Position numbers and translations under genes: made by a program
Origin: Mycobacterium shigaense
Lineage (GTDB): Bacteria > Actinomycetota > Actinomycetes > Mycobacteriales > Mycobacteriaceae
Length of the DNA: 64,000 nt
Reading direction: 5' to 3'
Assembly (NCBI RefSeq): GCF_002356315.1
Contig: NZ_AP018164.1
Coordinates: 496,001-560,000, forward strand
In this document: piece by piece, positions 46,187-54,576 of the stretch
Layout of the letters: every line of letters starts with the position of its first letter
Position numbering within the stretch: position 1 is the stretch's first letter
The notes under the pieces: model-generated
Seen by the model: only the letters and a program-made list of their open reading frames with translations
The model's database searches: none
Told to the model about the DNA's origin: nothing

Positions 46187-46583
46187 ATTTCCGATCTAAC
46201 CCGCTGCGGGCGGGTCTTTCGTAGTTTGAGTGTGCATTAGCGGCTTTGAGCGTGCACCGGCGGCGGGAAATCGGCCGAGACCCCACCCTGGAGGCACCTT
46301 CAAAGCCCTGATTGCACGGCCGACGCCCCGGCCGCACACTTTAGCCGCTTTTGCGCGCGCTGATCGGTACTCCACGGTGAAAATGTGATCTCGCTATGCG
46401 TCCCGGGGCGCCGCGGTAAGCAACGTCACCGTTTGGAAACGGTTGCAAACGGCGCGGTGCGGCGCGGCGTGTCTGGTATGTCGGCTGCTCACAATTGAGC
46501 CGGTCGTCTAACCATGACCTCGGTACGGCTCGGCAGTGTCGATTGAAGAAATATCTGGGCGCGAATATAAGGAGTTGACGTTG
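46187..46583. other. 397-base intergenic region with small repeats and a palindrome
   Basis: No gene is visible between the divergent hydrolase and the secreted protein. The left half has two related segments, GTGTGCATTAGCGGCTTTGAG (near 46231) and GCACACTTTAGCCGCTTTTG (near 46334), that read as an imperfect direct repeat. The right half holds the palindrome at 46428-46443. Both promoters must lie here; no clear -10/-35 pair is visible. Confidence 0.5.
46428..46443. promoter_or_regulatory. Candidate operator palindrome
   Basis: ACCGTTT-GG-AAACGGT, with perfect 7-base arms, is followed closely by TTGCAAACGG, which repeats one half-site. It lies about 140 bases upstream of the secreted valine/proline-rich protein gene. 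The regulator is unknown. Confidence 0.5.
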
Positions 46584-47099
46584 ATGGCGATCTTCGATCG
46601 GTTCAACATCAAAGTGGTGGCCAGCGCTGGGTTGTTCGGAGCCGCGATAGCGATGAGCCCGGACGCGGCAGCCATGCCGCTGAAAACGGGTGGTGCGTGC
46701 ATTCAGGGACAGGCGGGTGAGGTTCCGCCGCTGCCCGCCGCGGGCGCCCCAGCGGTGGCCGGAGCGCCGGTCGCCGCCGCGTGCGGCGCTCCGCTCACCG
46801 ACATGGCCGGTGGTGTCCCGATGGCTTTTCCCGGGCCCGTGCCGGTGGTGCCGTTAGTGCCCCCGGTGCCGCTGGTCCCCCCGGTGCCGGTGGTGCCGGC
46901 CGGTGTTCCAGTAGGCGCTCCGCTCCCGATCGGCGCGCCGCTGGTCGCCATGGGCGGTGCTCCGGTGGATGGCCCGCCCGGCGTACCGCTGGTCGACATG
47001 TCCGGGGTCAAGGATGCTCCCATCGGCCCGGCACCGACGGGCGGGCCACAACCCGGTAAGCCGATTCAGCCCGGCCCTGCTGATCGGCCTCCGAGTTAA
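46584..47099 (+). CDS. Exported valine/proline-rich low-complexity protein
   Basis: A 171-residue protein. A signal-like N-terminus (MAIFDRFNIKVVASAGLFGAAIAM, cleavage after DAAA) is followed by a short Cys-containing part and then repeats rich in Pro, Val, Gly and Ala (PVPVVPLVPPVPLVPPVPVV). The two cysteines, CIQG and AACGAP, could pair. AAGGAG nine bases before the ATG fixes the start. It lacks recognised domains. A strong bidirectional terminator follows. Possible surface or wall-associated protein. Confidence 0.78.
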   Translation: MAIFDRFNIKVVASAGLFGAAIAMSPDAAAMPLKTGGACIQGQAGEVPPLPAAGAPAVAGAPVAAACGAPLTDMAGGVPMAFPGPVPVVPLVPPVPLVPPVPVVPAGVPVGAPLPIGAPLVAMGGAPVDGPPGVPLVDMSGVKDAPIGPAPTGGPQPGKPIQPGPADRPPS

Positions 47100-47117
47100 A
47101 GCCGAATCCCCCTTTCG

Positions 47118-47157
47118 AAAAACGGGCCCGCTGGTTGTTACCAGCGGGCCAGTTTTT
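47118..47157. terminator. Bidirectional rho-independent terminator
   Basis: A perfect 10-base stem GGCCCGCTGG / CCAGCGGGCC with loop TTGTTA is flanked by AAAAA on the left and TTTTT on the right, each two bases from the stem. It can therefore stop transcription from either side, serving the convergent gene pair 46584 and 47229. Clear intrinsic terminators of this kind are uncommon in mycobacteria. Confidence 0.88.
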
Positions 47158-47228
47158 GTGTTGGGTCTAAAAGGCTTGCGCGAAGGTACGTTAGCGGCGG
47201 ACCGCTACAAAAACGGCTGTCGCCGAGG

Positions 47229-48035
47229 TTATTCCTGAACGATCACCGGGTCGCCGACGTTGACGGTGTTGTAGTACCACTCGGCATCCTGCGGGCTCAG
47301 GCTGATGCAGCCGTGGCTGACGTTCTGCAGCCCGAGCGCATTGACCGCCCAGGGAGCCGAATGCACGAACAGGCCGCGACGAGTGATGCGAACGGCGTAG
47401 TCCACCGACAGCAGATAACCGTTGGGATCGTCGACCGGAATGCCTACGCTGCTCGAATCCATAAGCACCGTGCGGTCTTTCGACAAGACGGTGTAATTGC
47501 CGACCGGTGTTTCGTACTCGGGCCTACCCATCGAGGCCGGCAACACGCCCGGTTCGCCGAAATGCGGCCGATGATGCGGCACGGGGAGTGCCGGCGGCGG
47601 CCCATCGTCGACTCCGTCCACGCTCACCCGAAACGTGTGCTCCGACAGGCTGGCGACCCCGACGACCTTGGGGCCTGTTTTGAACTCCTCGGACCGCCCG
47701 TCCACCGAGAGTGCCACCGTGGTGTGCGCCGGCCAGTACCGGTCGGGAACCCACTGCACGACCTTGTTGTCGAGCCAGTCGAACTTGCCGGTTATCGCGG
47801 GCGTCGACGTGAGGTGAATCGCCCGCTCGGCGGCGTGCCGGTTGGCAACGGGCGCATCGAAAGTCACCACCACCGGGTGTGCGACGCCCACGACCTCGCC
47901 CGGCGTCGGCAGGATCGACGCGATGGCCAGGTCGGACGACCGGCTGGCCGCGGTCAGCTGCACGCCGGGCGGCTCCGCAATCGCGCTCGCGGCAATCCCG
48001 ATCGCCGTAACAGCACACCACAAGACCGGCCGCAT
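47229..48035 (-). CDS. L,D-transpeptidase of the LdtMt1 type
   Basis: A 268-residue exported enzyme: short signal peptide (to about residue 20), an immunoglobulin-like domain (VVGVAHPVVVTFDAPVANR, about 47-125), then a YkuD catalytic domain with HSAPWAVNALG and SHGCISLS. The catalytic pair is His241 and Cys243. It makes 3-3 cross-links in peptidoglycan. It resembles LdtMt1 (Rv0116c) closely in motif order but lies in a different place and has an extra His/Pro-rich insert (PPPALPVPHHRPHF, residues 146-159). A small hairpin TAGCGG-CGGA-CCGCTA (47192-47207) follows its stop. Confidence 0.9.
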   Translation of the reverse strand: MRPVLWCAVTAIGIAASAIAEPPGVQLTAASRSSDLAIASILPTPGEVVGVAHPVVVTFDAPVANRHAAERAIHLTSTPAITGKFDWLDNKVVQWVPDRYWPAHTTVALSVDGRSEEFKTGPKVVGVASLSEHTFRVSVDGVDDGPPPALPVPHHRPHFGEPGVLPASMGRPEYETPVGNYTVLSKDRTVLMDSSSVGIPVDDPNGYLLSVDYAVRITRRGLFVHSAPWAVNALGLQNVSHGCISLSPQDAEWYYNTVNVGDPVIVQE

Positions 48036-48083
48036 ATTCCAATTCCTTTGACTGACAGCGTTGCAATGGTGATGATGGTAAAT

Positions 48084-48113
48084 GCGCCCTGACCAGTGGA
48101 ACTGAAAGGGCGC
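48084..48113. terminator. Weak hairpin downstream of the cyclase gene
   Basis: GCGCCCT-N16-AGGGCGC forms a 7-base stem in the gap between the cyclase stop and the transpeptidase start. There is no T run, so it is only a possible termination or regulatory hairpin. Confidence 0.3.
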
Positions 48114-48169
48114 GTGAGTAATTGATCAAGGATTCGTCACGATTTGGCCACGGCGCGGTTGGCGCGCTG

Positions 48170-49495
48170 TTATCCGCGCAGGCGGCAGACGTCGACCTCG
48201 TCGGGCAGGCCCTTGAGTCGTTGCGGTCCAAGGCTTTCGAAGGTAAGGCCCGATCCGGCGGACAGATCGCGAACCGTGCGGCTGGTCAGGACCTCGCCCG
48301 CGGCCGCCAGTGCGCCGATGCGAGCACCGGTGTGCACCGCCATGCCGCTCCACTCCTCGCCGCGCCGTTCGCATTCGCCGGTGTGCAGGCCCGCGCGGAT
48401 CCGGATGCCGCGGGTGGCCAGGGCCAGGATCAGTTCCAGCGCGCAGCGCGCGGCCTTGGTGGGGCCGTCGAAGAGCGCGAAGATTCCGTCCCCGGTGTGT
48501 TTCGCGCGTCGGCCGCCGTATTTCTCCAGCAACCAGTCAACCGCCTTGTCATGCGCGTCGAGCTGGCGACGCCACTGGGCGTCGCCACGGGCACTGAGCA
48601 GTTCGGTGGAGCTGACAATGTCGGTGAAAAGCACCGTCTTGACCACTCGTTCGTCGATGGCGGCACCGACTGTGCCGCAGACGAAGTCGAGAACCGCTGA
48701 ACCCACCACATCGTCCAATATGGAATGCGGTCCCTCGGGCAGCGTCTTGAGCTGGGCCCCGGGGATAGCAGCCACCATTGCCGCCGCGCCCTCGAAAGGA
48801 GCCACTCGGTCATCCGGCCTGGCTAGCACCAGCGTAGGGGCGCGGACGGAACCAAGAATTCCGCGCACGTCGATCTCCAGGAGCGCCTGCCACAGCCAGG
48901 CAGCCATCGTCGGGCTTGCGCTCACCCGTTGCACCCGGCCATAGAAGTCACGAAATCCCGGGATGTCGGCAAAGTCACCGAAGAACAATTCGCCGAGCGC
49001 GCCTTCGCCCCAATGACTTTCGATGTCTTCCAGATGTGCGGCCTTCTCTTCGGCGGTGAATCCCCACGGGTAATCCGGCAATTCCTGCGAAAACCGTGCC
49101 GAGACGCCGTACATCACCAGGGACTGAACGCGCTCGGGGTGCGTGGCCGCGAACAACAGGCTCATCGGGCCGCCCTCGGACATACCGAAAAGGGCCGGGC
49201 GCTCCACCTGCGCCGCATCGAGGACGGCGCGCAGGTCGTCCATCCGCTCGTCGAGTGGGGGCACGTGGGTGGCCGGATCCGACAGACCGGTGCCGCGTTT
49301 GTCCCACACGATGAGGCGGGTGGCCTCGGCCAGCTGCTCGATGACGCCCATGATCGGGCTCATCGGCTCATCGAGAATTTCGACGTTGCTGAACCAGCCG
49401 GGGTTCCACACGAGCGTCGTCTCGCCCCCGCCGAATTCGCGGTACGCGAGCCGGGTCGAGCCGTTGCGTGCATAGCGAACTCGCCGGTCGCTCAT
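48170..49495 (-). CDS. Alpha/beta hydrolase fused to a class III nucleotide cyclase
   Basis: A 441-residue two-domain protein. Residues 1-275 are an alpha/beta hydrolase with VWNPGWFSN, WDKRGTGLSD and the elbow GMSEGG (nucleophile Ser106). Residues 285-441 are a class III adenylate/guanylate cyclase domain with LFTDIVSSTELL (metal Asp292), AKHTGDGIFALFD (Lys332, metal Asp336) and EWSGMAVHTGARI, where His replaces the usual Asn. The domain order is seen in several mycobacterial cyclases. It may make cAMP in response to a ligand bound by the hydrolase-like half. A paralogue lies at 53221. Confidence 0.9.
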   Translation of the reverse strand: MSDRRVRYARNGSTRLAYREFGGGETTLVWNPGWFSNVEILDEPMSPIMGVIEQLAEATRLIVWDKRGTGLSDPATHVPPLDERMDDLRAVLDAAQVERPALFGMSEGGPMSLLFAATHPERVQSLVMYGVSARFSQELPDYPWGFTAEEKAAHLEDIESHWGEGALGELFFGDFADIPGFRDFYGRVQRVSASPTMAAWLWQALLEIDVRGILGSVRAPTLVLARPDDRVAPFEGAAAMVAAIPGAQLKTLPEGPHSILDDVVGSAVLDFVCGTVGAAIDERVVKTVLFTDIVSSTELLSARGDAQWRRQLDAHDKAVDWLLEKYGGRRAKHTGDGIFALFDGPTKAARCALELILALATRGIRIRAGLHTGECERRGEEWSGMAVHTGARIGALAAAGEVLTSRTVRDLSAGSGLTFESLGPQRLKGLPDEVDVCRLRG

Positions 49496-49514
49496 GCCGA
49501 CATCTTGGCACCAC

Positions 49515-49850
49515 TCAGGGCTGGCGGTGTCCAGAATCGGCGGCCCACTGCTCGGCCCACGCTTGCAGCGAGTTCAGAACCTGCCCGAGCTGGTGCCCCT
49601 GTTTGGTGAGGCGATAGCCAGCCTCTTTGTGCTCGATAATGGCGAGGTCGCGAAGTTCCCGCAGGCGGGTGTTGATCGAGCCGGGGTTACTCTCACACGC
49701 CGCCTGCAGAGCGCGGAAGGTCAACGGGCCGTCGCGCAGCTCCCAGAGCACCCGCAGGGCTCCGCGCCGTCCAAGGACGTCGAGGACCACCATGATCGGT
49801 CGCCCGGTCGACGAGCCCCGTACAGGGACACCCGCCTTCGGAGAACTCAT
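49515..49850 (-). CDS. HxlR-family transcriptional regulator
   Basis: A 111-residue winged-helix protein. RRGALRVLWELRDGPLTFRALQAACESNPGSINTRLRELRDLAII is the HxlR DNA-binding core and YRLTKQGHQLG the wing. It lacks the common N-terminal redox cysteine (only one Cys, in the HTH). It is divergent from the CMD-type gene, with a palindrome between them, a common arrangement for HxlR regulators and redox targets. Confidence 0.88.
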   Translation of the reverse strand: MSSPKAGVPVRGSSTGRPIMVVLDVLGRRGALRVLWELRDGPLTFRALQAACESNPGSINTRLRELRDLAIIEHKEAGYRLTKQGHQLGQVLNSLQAWAEQWAADSGHRQP

Positions 49851-49866
49851 GCTTTACATTTTATAG

Positions 49867-49880
49867 CATACGCAAGTATG
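49867..49880. promoter_or_regulatory. Candidate HxlR operator
   Basis: CATAC-GCAA-GTATG, an inverted repeat with 5-base arms in an AT-rich 40-base gap between the HxlR and CMD genes. It sits where both promoters must lie. Confidence 0.55.
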
Positions 49881-49890
49881 GTTCACGGCC

Positions 49891-50448
49891 ATGAGTAGCT
49901 ATAGGAATCATAGCGCCCGTGTCGAGCCCGCGCCGCCTCCGCTGCCGGCCGACATCCGCGCGGCCATCGATGCCGTCATGCGGGGGAGCGAACCGCTGGT
50001 TCTGTTCACCACACTGGCGCGCGATCGCCGCCTATTCGGCAAGTTGTTCAGCGGCGGTCTGCTCGACCGCGGTCACCTGACCATCCGGCAGCGCGAGATC
50101 GTCATCGACCGCGTGACGGCGCAATGCGGTGCCGAATACGAGTGGGGCGTTCATGTTTCGGCATACGCCGCCAAAGCTGGTCTCGATTCCGAGCAGATCG
50201 CGGCACTGCTGCGAGGCGGTGACGCTCAATGGAGCGAACAGGACCAGGTGCTCATCCGGCTCTGTGACAGCTTGCAAGCTACCTGCACCGTCGATGACGA
50301 ATTGTGGGAGAGCCTCGGCAGATACCATTCGGACGAGGCGATCATCGAATTGCTCATGCTCGCCGGCTATTACCGGATGGTGAGCTATCTGGTGAACGGG
50401 CTTCGGCTACCGCTGGAGCCGGGGGCGGCGCGATTCGCCGATTTCTGA
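49891..50448 (+). CDS. Carboxymuconolactone-decarboxylase-family protein
   Basis: A 185-residue all-helical protein of the CMD/AhpD family. The core is LTIRQREIVIDRVTAQCGAEYEWGVHVSAYAAKAGL (about residues 65-100). The pattern Cys, EYEWG, H is kept, but the second Cys of a CxxC redox pair is absent, so peroxidase activity of the AhpD kind is doubtful. Probable partner and target of the divergent HxlR gene. Start ATG 49891. Confidence 0.88.
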   Translation: MSSYRNHSARVEPAPPPLPADIRAAIDAVMRGSEPLVLFTTLARDRRLFGKLFSGGLLDRGHLTIRQREIVIDRVTAQCGAEYEWGVHVSAYAAKAGLDSEQIAALLRGGDAQWSEQDQVLIRLCDSLQATCTVDDELWESLGRYHSDEAIIELLMLAGYYRMVSYLVNGLRLPLEPGAARFADF

Positions 50449-50506
50449 CGGCGTTCCGGACGCGGTGGCCGAAGTCGAGGGCGAGAACATGCGGCCCGTA
50501 ACGGTG

Positions 50507-51310
50507 TCAGTGGATGCGCGCGCTGCCGCCAAGGGCGATCTCTAAGACGCTTCCGGTGATCACGCCCGGGTCGGTGACCAGATACAGCACCCCGCGACTG
50601 ACGTCCTCTGGTTGCAGCCACGGCTGAGGGATCGGGTTGGCTCTCGTCATCCGGCGCACCAGTTCGTCGGGGACGTCGTCACTTCCGGGGGGCTGCACCA
50701 TCGGTGTCTGGGTGGTGGTCGGGCAGACGACGTTGATCGTGATGCCCTCCTTGGCGACCTCCAAGGCGGCCGACTTCGCTAGGCCGATGACACCCCACTT
50801 GGTGGCGTTGTAGGCGGCCAGCTCAGGGATGCCCATGCGGCCGCCCATCGAGGAGGTCACGACGATCCGGCCGAACCGCTGGCGTCTCATCACCGGGATG
50901 GCCGCCCGCAGGGTGTGGAAGGCGCCGGTCAGGTTGGTGTCGACCAGCTGTCGCCACACCACGTCGCTGACGTCTTCGAGCAAACCGGTGCTGACGATTC
51001 CGGCGTTGGCCACCACGATGTCCAGGCTGCCCATGTCCGCGACGATCTGCGTGACCGCGGCATTGACCGCGGCCCCGTCGCGCACGTCCAGAGCTAGCGG
51101 GACACAACGTCCGCCCAACTCGTCGACCAGCTTGGTCGTTTCCCGTAAGTCGGCCTCGGTGCCCAGCGGGTAGGTCAGGTCCGTCATTGCACCGGGCGCA
51201 TCGGCGACGACGACGTCGGCCCCTTCGCCCGCCAACGCCAGCGCGTGCGCGCGCCCCTGCCCCCGAGCTCCGCCGGTAATCAAGGCCACACGTCCAGTCA
51301 GGGCGCCCAT
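50507..51310 (-). CDS. Short-chain dehydrogenase, mycofactocin-type
   Basis: A 267-residue SDR. The NAD-binding motif is GGARGQGRAHA, the GQGR form typical of SDRs that use non-exchangeable NAD with mycofactocin. NAG in VVANAGIV, catalytic Ser in VVTSSMGG and the YNATK motif (Tyr/Lys) are present. It reduces or oxidises an unknown alcohol. ATG 51310 (MGALTGRVALITGG) is preferred over the frame start at 51346. It is 75 bases downstream of the diiron protein, so they probably share a transcript. Confidence 0.9.
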   Translation of the reverse strand: MGALTGRVALITGGARGQGRAHALALAGEGADVVVADAPGAMTDLTYPLGTEADLRETTKLVDELGGRCVPLALDVRDGAAVNAAVTQIVADMGSLDIVVANAGIVSTGLLEDVSDVVWRQLVDTNLTGAFHTLRAAIPVMRRQRFGRIVVTSSMGGRMGIPELAAYNATKWGVIGLAKSAALEVAKEGITINVVCPTTTQTPMVQPPGSDDVPDELVRRMTRANPIPQPWLQPEDVSRGVLYLVTDPGVITGSVLEIALGGSARIH

Positions 51311-51385
51311 GGGGGTAAAGCTACCGGCGCGTGTCGCAGCGGCCACGTTCGGTCCGCGGCTGACTACGAAAGCGCGTGCTGCGGT

Positions 51386-52495
51386 CTATGTTTCGACGGT
51401 CGCGCCAACCGCGATCACCTGGTCCACCTCGACGGCCCGGGCGGCCATCTCGGCGTGCGCCTGGTCCAGCGCTTCGGCCTGGTCCTCGTCGGCCTTCATC
51501 AGCGCATCGATGTCGAAGCCGCCCATGTCGAGGACGCCCATCTCCGCGAAGGCCTTCTGCACCTTGTCGCCCCACAAGCCGATGTCCTTGACGATCGGCA
51601 CGACGCGGCTGAACAGGTGCGCGCGGAACTGGACCATGATCGGCGACGTGTCGACCCACTCGGCACAGGCCTTGACGTCGAGGCCGAGGGTCTCGAACAC
51701 CTCCTCGCCGCGGAACCGATCCCGCATCAGGTAGCAGGCATCCACGACGAACTCTTCGCGCTCGTCCCGCTCGGCTTTGGTCAGCGCGGAGTAATAGTCC
51801 TTCAGCGAGATTCGGCCGAAGGCGACATGGCGGGCCTCGTCCTGCATGACGTAGGACAGCAACTGCTTGGCCAGCGAGTCCGGCGTCGCCAAGTCACGCA
51901 GTGTTCCGAAGGCGGCAAGCGCGAGCCCCTCGATGAGCACCTGCATGCCGAGGTAAGGCAAGTCCCAGCGTGAGTCGCGCAGGGTGTCGTCCAGCAGTGC
52001 GGTCAGGTGCTTGTTGATCGGGTAGACCACGCCGACCTTCTCCTGCAGGAACCGCGAGAAGGCTTCCACGTGCCGGGCCTCGTCCATCGTCTGGGTGGCC
52101 GCATAGAACTTCGCGTCCATATCCGGGACGACCTCGACGATCTTCGCCGCGCACACCATCGCCCCCTGCTCGCCATGCAGGAACTGCGAGAACTGCCAGG
52201 CCTGGCTGTGCTGGCGCATTTGCGCGCGAAGCGATTCATCGGCGTCGTTCCACATCGGGCTGTTGAACAGCGGGTGGAACTCGTCGGGCAGTCCTACCGG
52301 GTTCATCGGGTCGACGTCCTGGGACCAGTCGATGCGCGACTGCGCGTCCCACTGTTTGTCTTTTCCCTTCTGGTACAGGGAGAGCAGGCGGGCGCGGCCC
52401 TCGTCGTACTCCCAGGTGAAGCGCGCGTCGCCGGCGCTCGGGACAACCATGGAGAACGGCTCGGGCACGTCGGTGTACTTGTCCCTCGTGGTCAT
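51386..52495 (-). CDS. Ferritin-like diiron protein
   Basis: A 369-residue helical-bundle protein. Two diiron motifs, TMDEARHVEAFSRFL and MQDEARHVAFGRISL (each E-x2-H), plus GEQGAMV and IEGLAL, give four carboxylates and two His. This is the ribonucleotide-reductase-R2/ferritin-like oxygenase pattern found in several mycobacterial proteins. The substrate is unknown, and an oxygenase or oxidase role is inferred. ATG 52495 follows AGAGG at nine bases; the frame is open further upstream without similarity. Confidence 0.85.
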   Translation of the reverse strand: MTTRDKYTDVPEPFSMVVPSAGDARFTWEYDEGRARLLSLYQKGKDKQWDAQSRIDWSQDVDPMNPVGLPDEFHPLFNSPMWNDADESLRAQMRQHSQAWQFSQFLHGEQGAMVCAAKIVEVVPDMDAKFYAATQTMDEARHVEAFSRFLQEKVGVVYPINKHLTALLDDTLRDSRWDLPYLGMQVLIEGLALAAFGTLRDLATPDSLAKQLLSYVMQDEARHVAFGRISLKDYYSALTKAERDEREEFVVDACYLMRDRFRGEEVFETLGLDVKACAEWVDTSPIMVQFRAHLFSRVVPIVKDIGLWGDKVQKAFAEMGVLDMGGFDIDALMKADEDQAEALDQAHAEMAARAVEVDQVIAVGATVET

Positions 52496-52705
52496 GAGCT
52501 GCGCCTCTCTGCGGGGATGACCAGTGGTCATGTGATGGCTATCACAATGCGCCGCACCGGGTGGCGCAGTCAACCCTCTCGAGCTTGGCAGCGGTGAAAC
52601 CGCAGCACACGAGTAGTCGGCTACTTCACCTTTTGCGATCGGTAGCGACCCGCAGAAGGTGCACTTTTCGCGACGAGCCAGATCGGTTCTCCCCGAGGAG
52701 GTCCC

Positions 52706-53080
52706 ATGCGGATTGCCGCGATCGTGCTCGCCGGCCTGGTGGCCGGCGCACCGCTTACCGCAAACACCGCCCAGGCAGACGTGCCGGCCGGGCCGGTGCC
52801 GGCGCACGTGTATCCGCTGCAGCCACCGCCCGGTCCGGCTATCGACCCCGATCCGCTGGTGGCGGTGCAGAACTTTCAGGGTCACATCGCGGATCTGCAC
52901 GACAACTGGGAGACGCTCAGCCCGGATGAGCGCAGTCGGCGGCTGAAGGCCCTGCAGCAGGAGGCGCCCATGGTCGAGGCCGAGACTCGCAACTTGCCGC
53001 CGGGTCAGCAGTTGCAGGTCGAGGGCATGCTGTTGTCGGCGATGTTCCAGCTGACCGATCTTCTCCGGAGGATGCGCTAA
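52706..53080 (+). CDS. Small exported protein
   Basis: A 124-residue precursor. Signal peptide MRIAAIVLAGLVAGAPLTANTAQA (cleavage after AQA), a proline-rich stretch (PLQPPPGPAIDPDP), then two amphipathic helices (NFQGHIADLHDNWETLSPDERSRRL and MLLSAMFQLTDLLRR). GAGGAGG seven bases before the ATG fixes the start. I do not recognise a family. It is divergent from the diiron gene. Confidence 0.78.
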   Translation: MRIAAIVLAGLVAGAPLTANTAQADVPAGPVPAHVYPLQPPPGPAIDPDPLVAVQNFQGHIADLHDNWETLSPDERSRRLKALQQEAPMVEAETRNLPPGQQLQVEGMLLSAMFQLTDLLRRMR

Positions 53081-53220
53081 CCGACGACCCGGTGGACAAG
53101 CGTGGAGCGGTTTCGAGCGCGCCAGCGGAATCAGGTCAGGGGGGTCACACCGGCGACTACGCTATCGCGGTGCTCGGCGCGTTGGCGATACCAAGGCTCA
53201 AGGCGAGCAATGTGATAGCG

Positions 53221-54576
53221 CTACTTCGCTAAGCCTCTGGTCGGTGTGGTGACCCGGTAGACATCGACCTCTTCGGGCAAGCCCTTGAGCCGTTGTGGAC
53301 CAAGGCTTTCGAAGAGCAGGTCTGATCCTGCGGAAAGGTCACGCACCGTTCTGCTGGCCAGCAGTTCCCTGGCACCCGCCAGTGCGGCGATGCGCGCCCC
53401 GGTGTGTACGGCTATTCCGCTCCATTCTTGGTCCCGCCGTTCGCATTCACCGGTGTGAATGCCCGCTCGGATGAGTATGTCGCGCGCGGCCAGGGCCGGA
53501 ACAAGGTCCAGTGCACAGCGCGCGGCCTTCGTCGGTGCGTCGAACAGGGCGAAGATTCCGTCCCCGGTGTGTTTTGCGCGGACCCCGTCGTGACTTGCGA
53601 GCAGATGGCTGACCAATGTGTCGTGACTGTCGAGCTGATGGCGCCAGTGTGCGTCGCCGTGCGCTGTCAGCCGCTCCGTGGAGCTCACGATGTCGGTGAA
53701 AAGCACCGTTTTGAGCACCCGGTCGTCGGCTGGACCGTTCGCTTCGGCGCCAACGAATTCGGTTACCTGCGTTATCAATTCGTCAAGAATGTCGAATCCG
53801 TTGTGTGCGCCTGCACGCAGCGCGTGGAAACTCGAATTCGGGATCGCCGTGGCCAGGGCGGCCGCCGCCTCGATAGGTACGAAGCGGTCGTCGGGGCGTG
53901 CTAGAACCAGCGTTGGCGCCCGGACCGCAGGAAGGACCGCGCGGACATCGATCTCCATCAATGCCTGCCACCACAGCTTTGCCGTGGTCGGGCTGGCGAT
54001 CGAGCGTTGGCGCTTGCCGAACATCTCGCGTACCCCCGGCACCTCGGCGGTTGCTCCGTGGTAGACCTCGGCAAGTGCCCCCTCCCCCCAGTGCTGGTCG
54101 ATATCGTCGATCTGCGCTTCGACCTCCTGCGAAGTGAAGCCCCACGGGAAACCAGGAAGGTCCTGGGAGAAGCGAGCCGCGCTCGCATAGATCCCCAGTG
54201 AACGGACGCGCTCTGGATAGGTTGCCGCGAAGAGGATGCTGATCGGCCCGCCTTCGCCCGACCCGAGGATCGTCGGCTGGTCTGCTCCGACCGACTCGAC
54301 GACCGCGCGGAGGTCGTCCATCCTTTCGTCCAACGACAAGATCTGGGCAGCCGGATCTGAGAGCCCGGTTCCACGCTTGTCCCAGATGACCAACCGCATG
54401 AATTGCGAGAAGGCGGTTACCAGCTTGGCGTAGGGGCTGCTCGGTTCGTCGATGGTGTCGACGTTGTCGATGACCCAACCCGGTGTCCAGACGACAACCG
54501 GCCCTGTGTCGCCGAACATCCGATAGGCCAACCGCACGTCCCCATTGCGCGCGTAATGCACCCGACCGCCACTCAC
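53221..54576 (-). CDS. Alpha/beta-hydrolase-cyclase fusion, paralogue
   Basis: A 451-residue protein closely related along its length to the one at 48170. The hydrolase half keeps WDKRGTGLSD but its elbow reads GSGEGG, so the nucleophile Ser is replaced by Gly and catalysis is unlikely. The cyclase half keeps LFTDIVSSTERL, AKHTGDGIFALFD and EWSGIAVHTGARI, so both metal Asp and the Lys remain. GTG 54576 (VSGGRVHYARNG) is chosen by alignment with the paralogue's start. The hydrolase part may act only as a sensor. Confidence 0.87.
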   Translation of the reverse strand: MSGGRVHYARNGDVRLAYRMFGDTGPVVVWTPGWVIDNVDTIDEPSSPYAKLVTAFSQFMRLVIWDKRGTGLSDPAAQILSLDERMDDLRAVVESVGADQPTILGSGEGGPISILFAATYPERVRSLGIYASAARFSQDLPGFPWGFTSQEVEAQIDDIDQHWGEGALAEVYHGATAEVPGVREMFGKRQRSIASPTTAKLWWQALMEIDVRAVLPAVRAPTLVLARPDDRFVPIEAAAALATAIPNSSFHALRAGAHNGFDILDELITQVTEFVGAEANGPADDRVLKTVLFTDIVSSTERLTAHGDAHWRHQLDSHDTLVSHLLASHDGVRAKHTGDGIFALFDAPTKAARCALDLVPALAARDILIRAGIHTGECERRDQEWSGIAVHTGARIAALAGARELLASRTVRDLSAGSDLLFESLGPQRLKGLPEEVDVYRVTTPTRGLAK

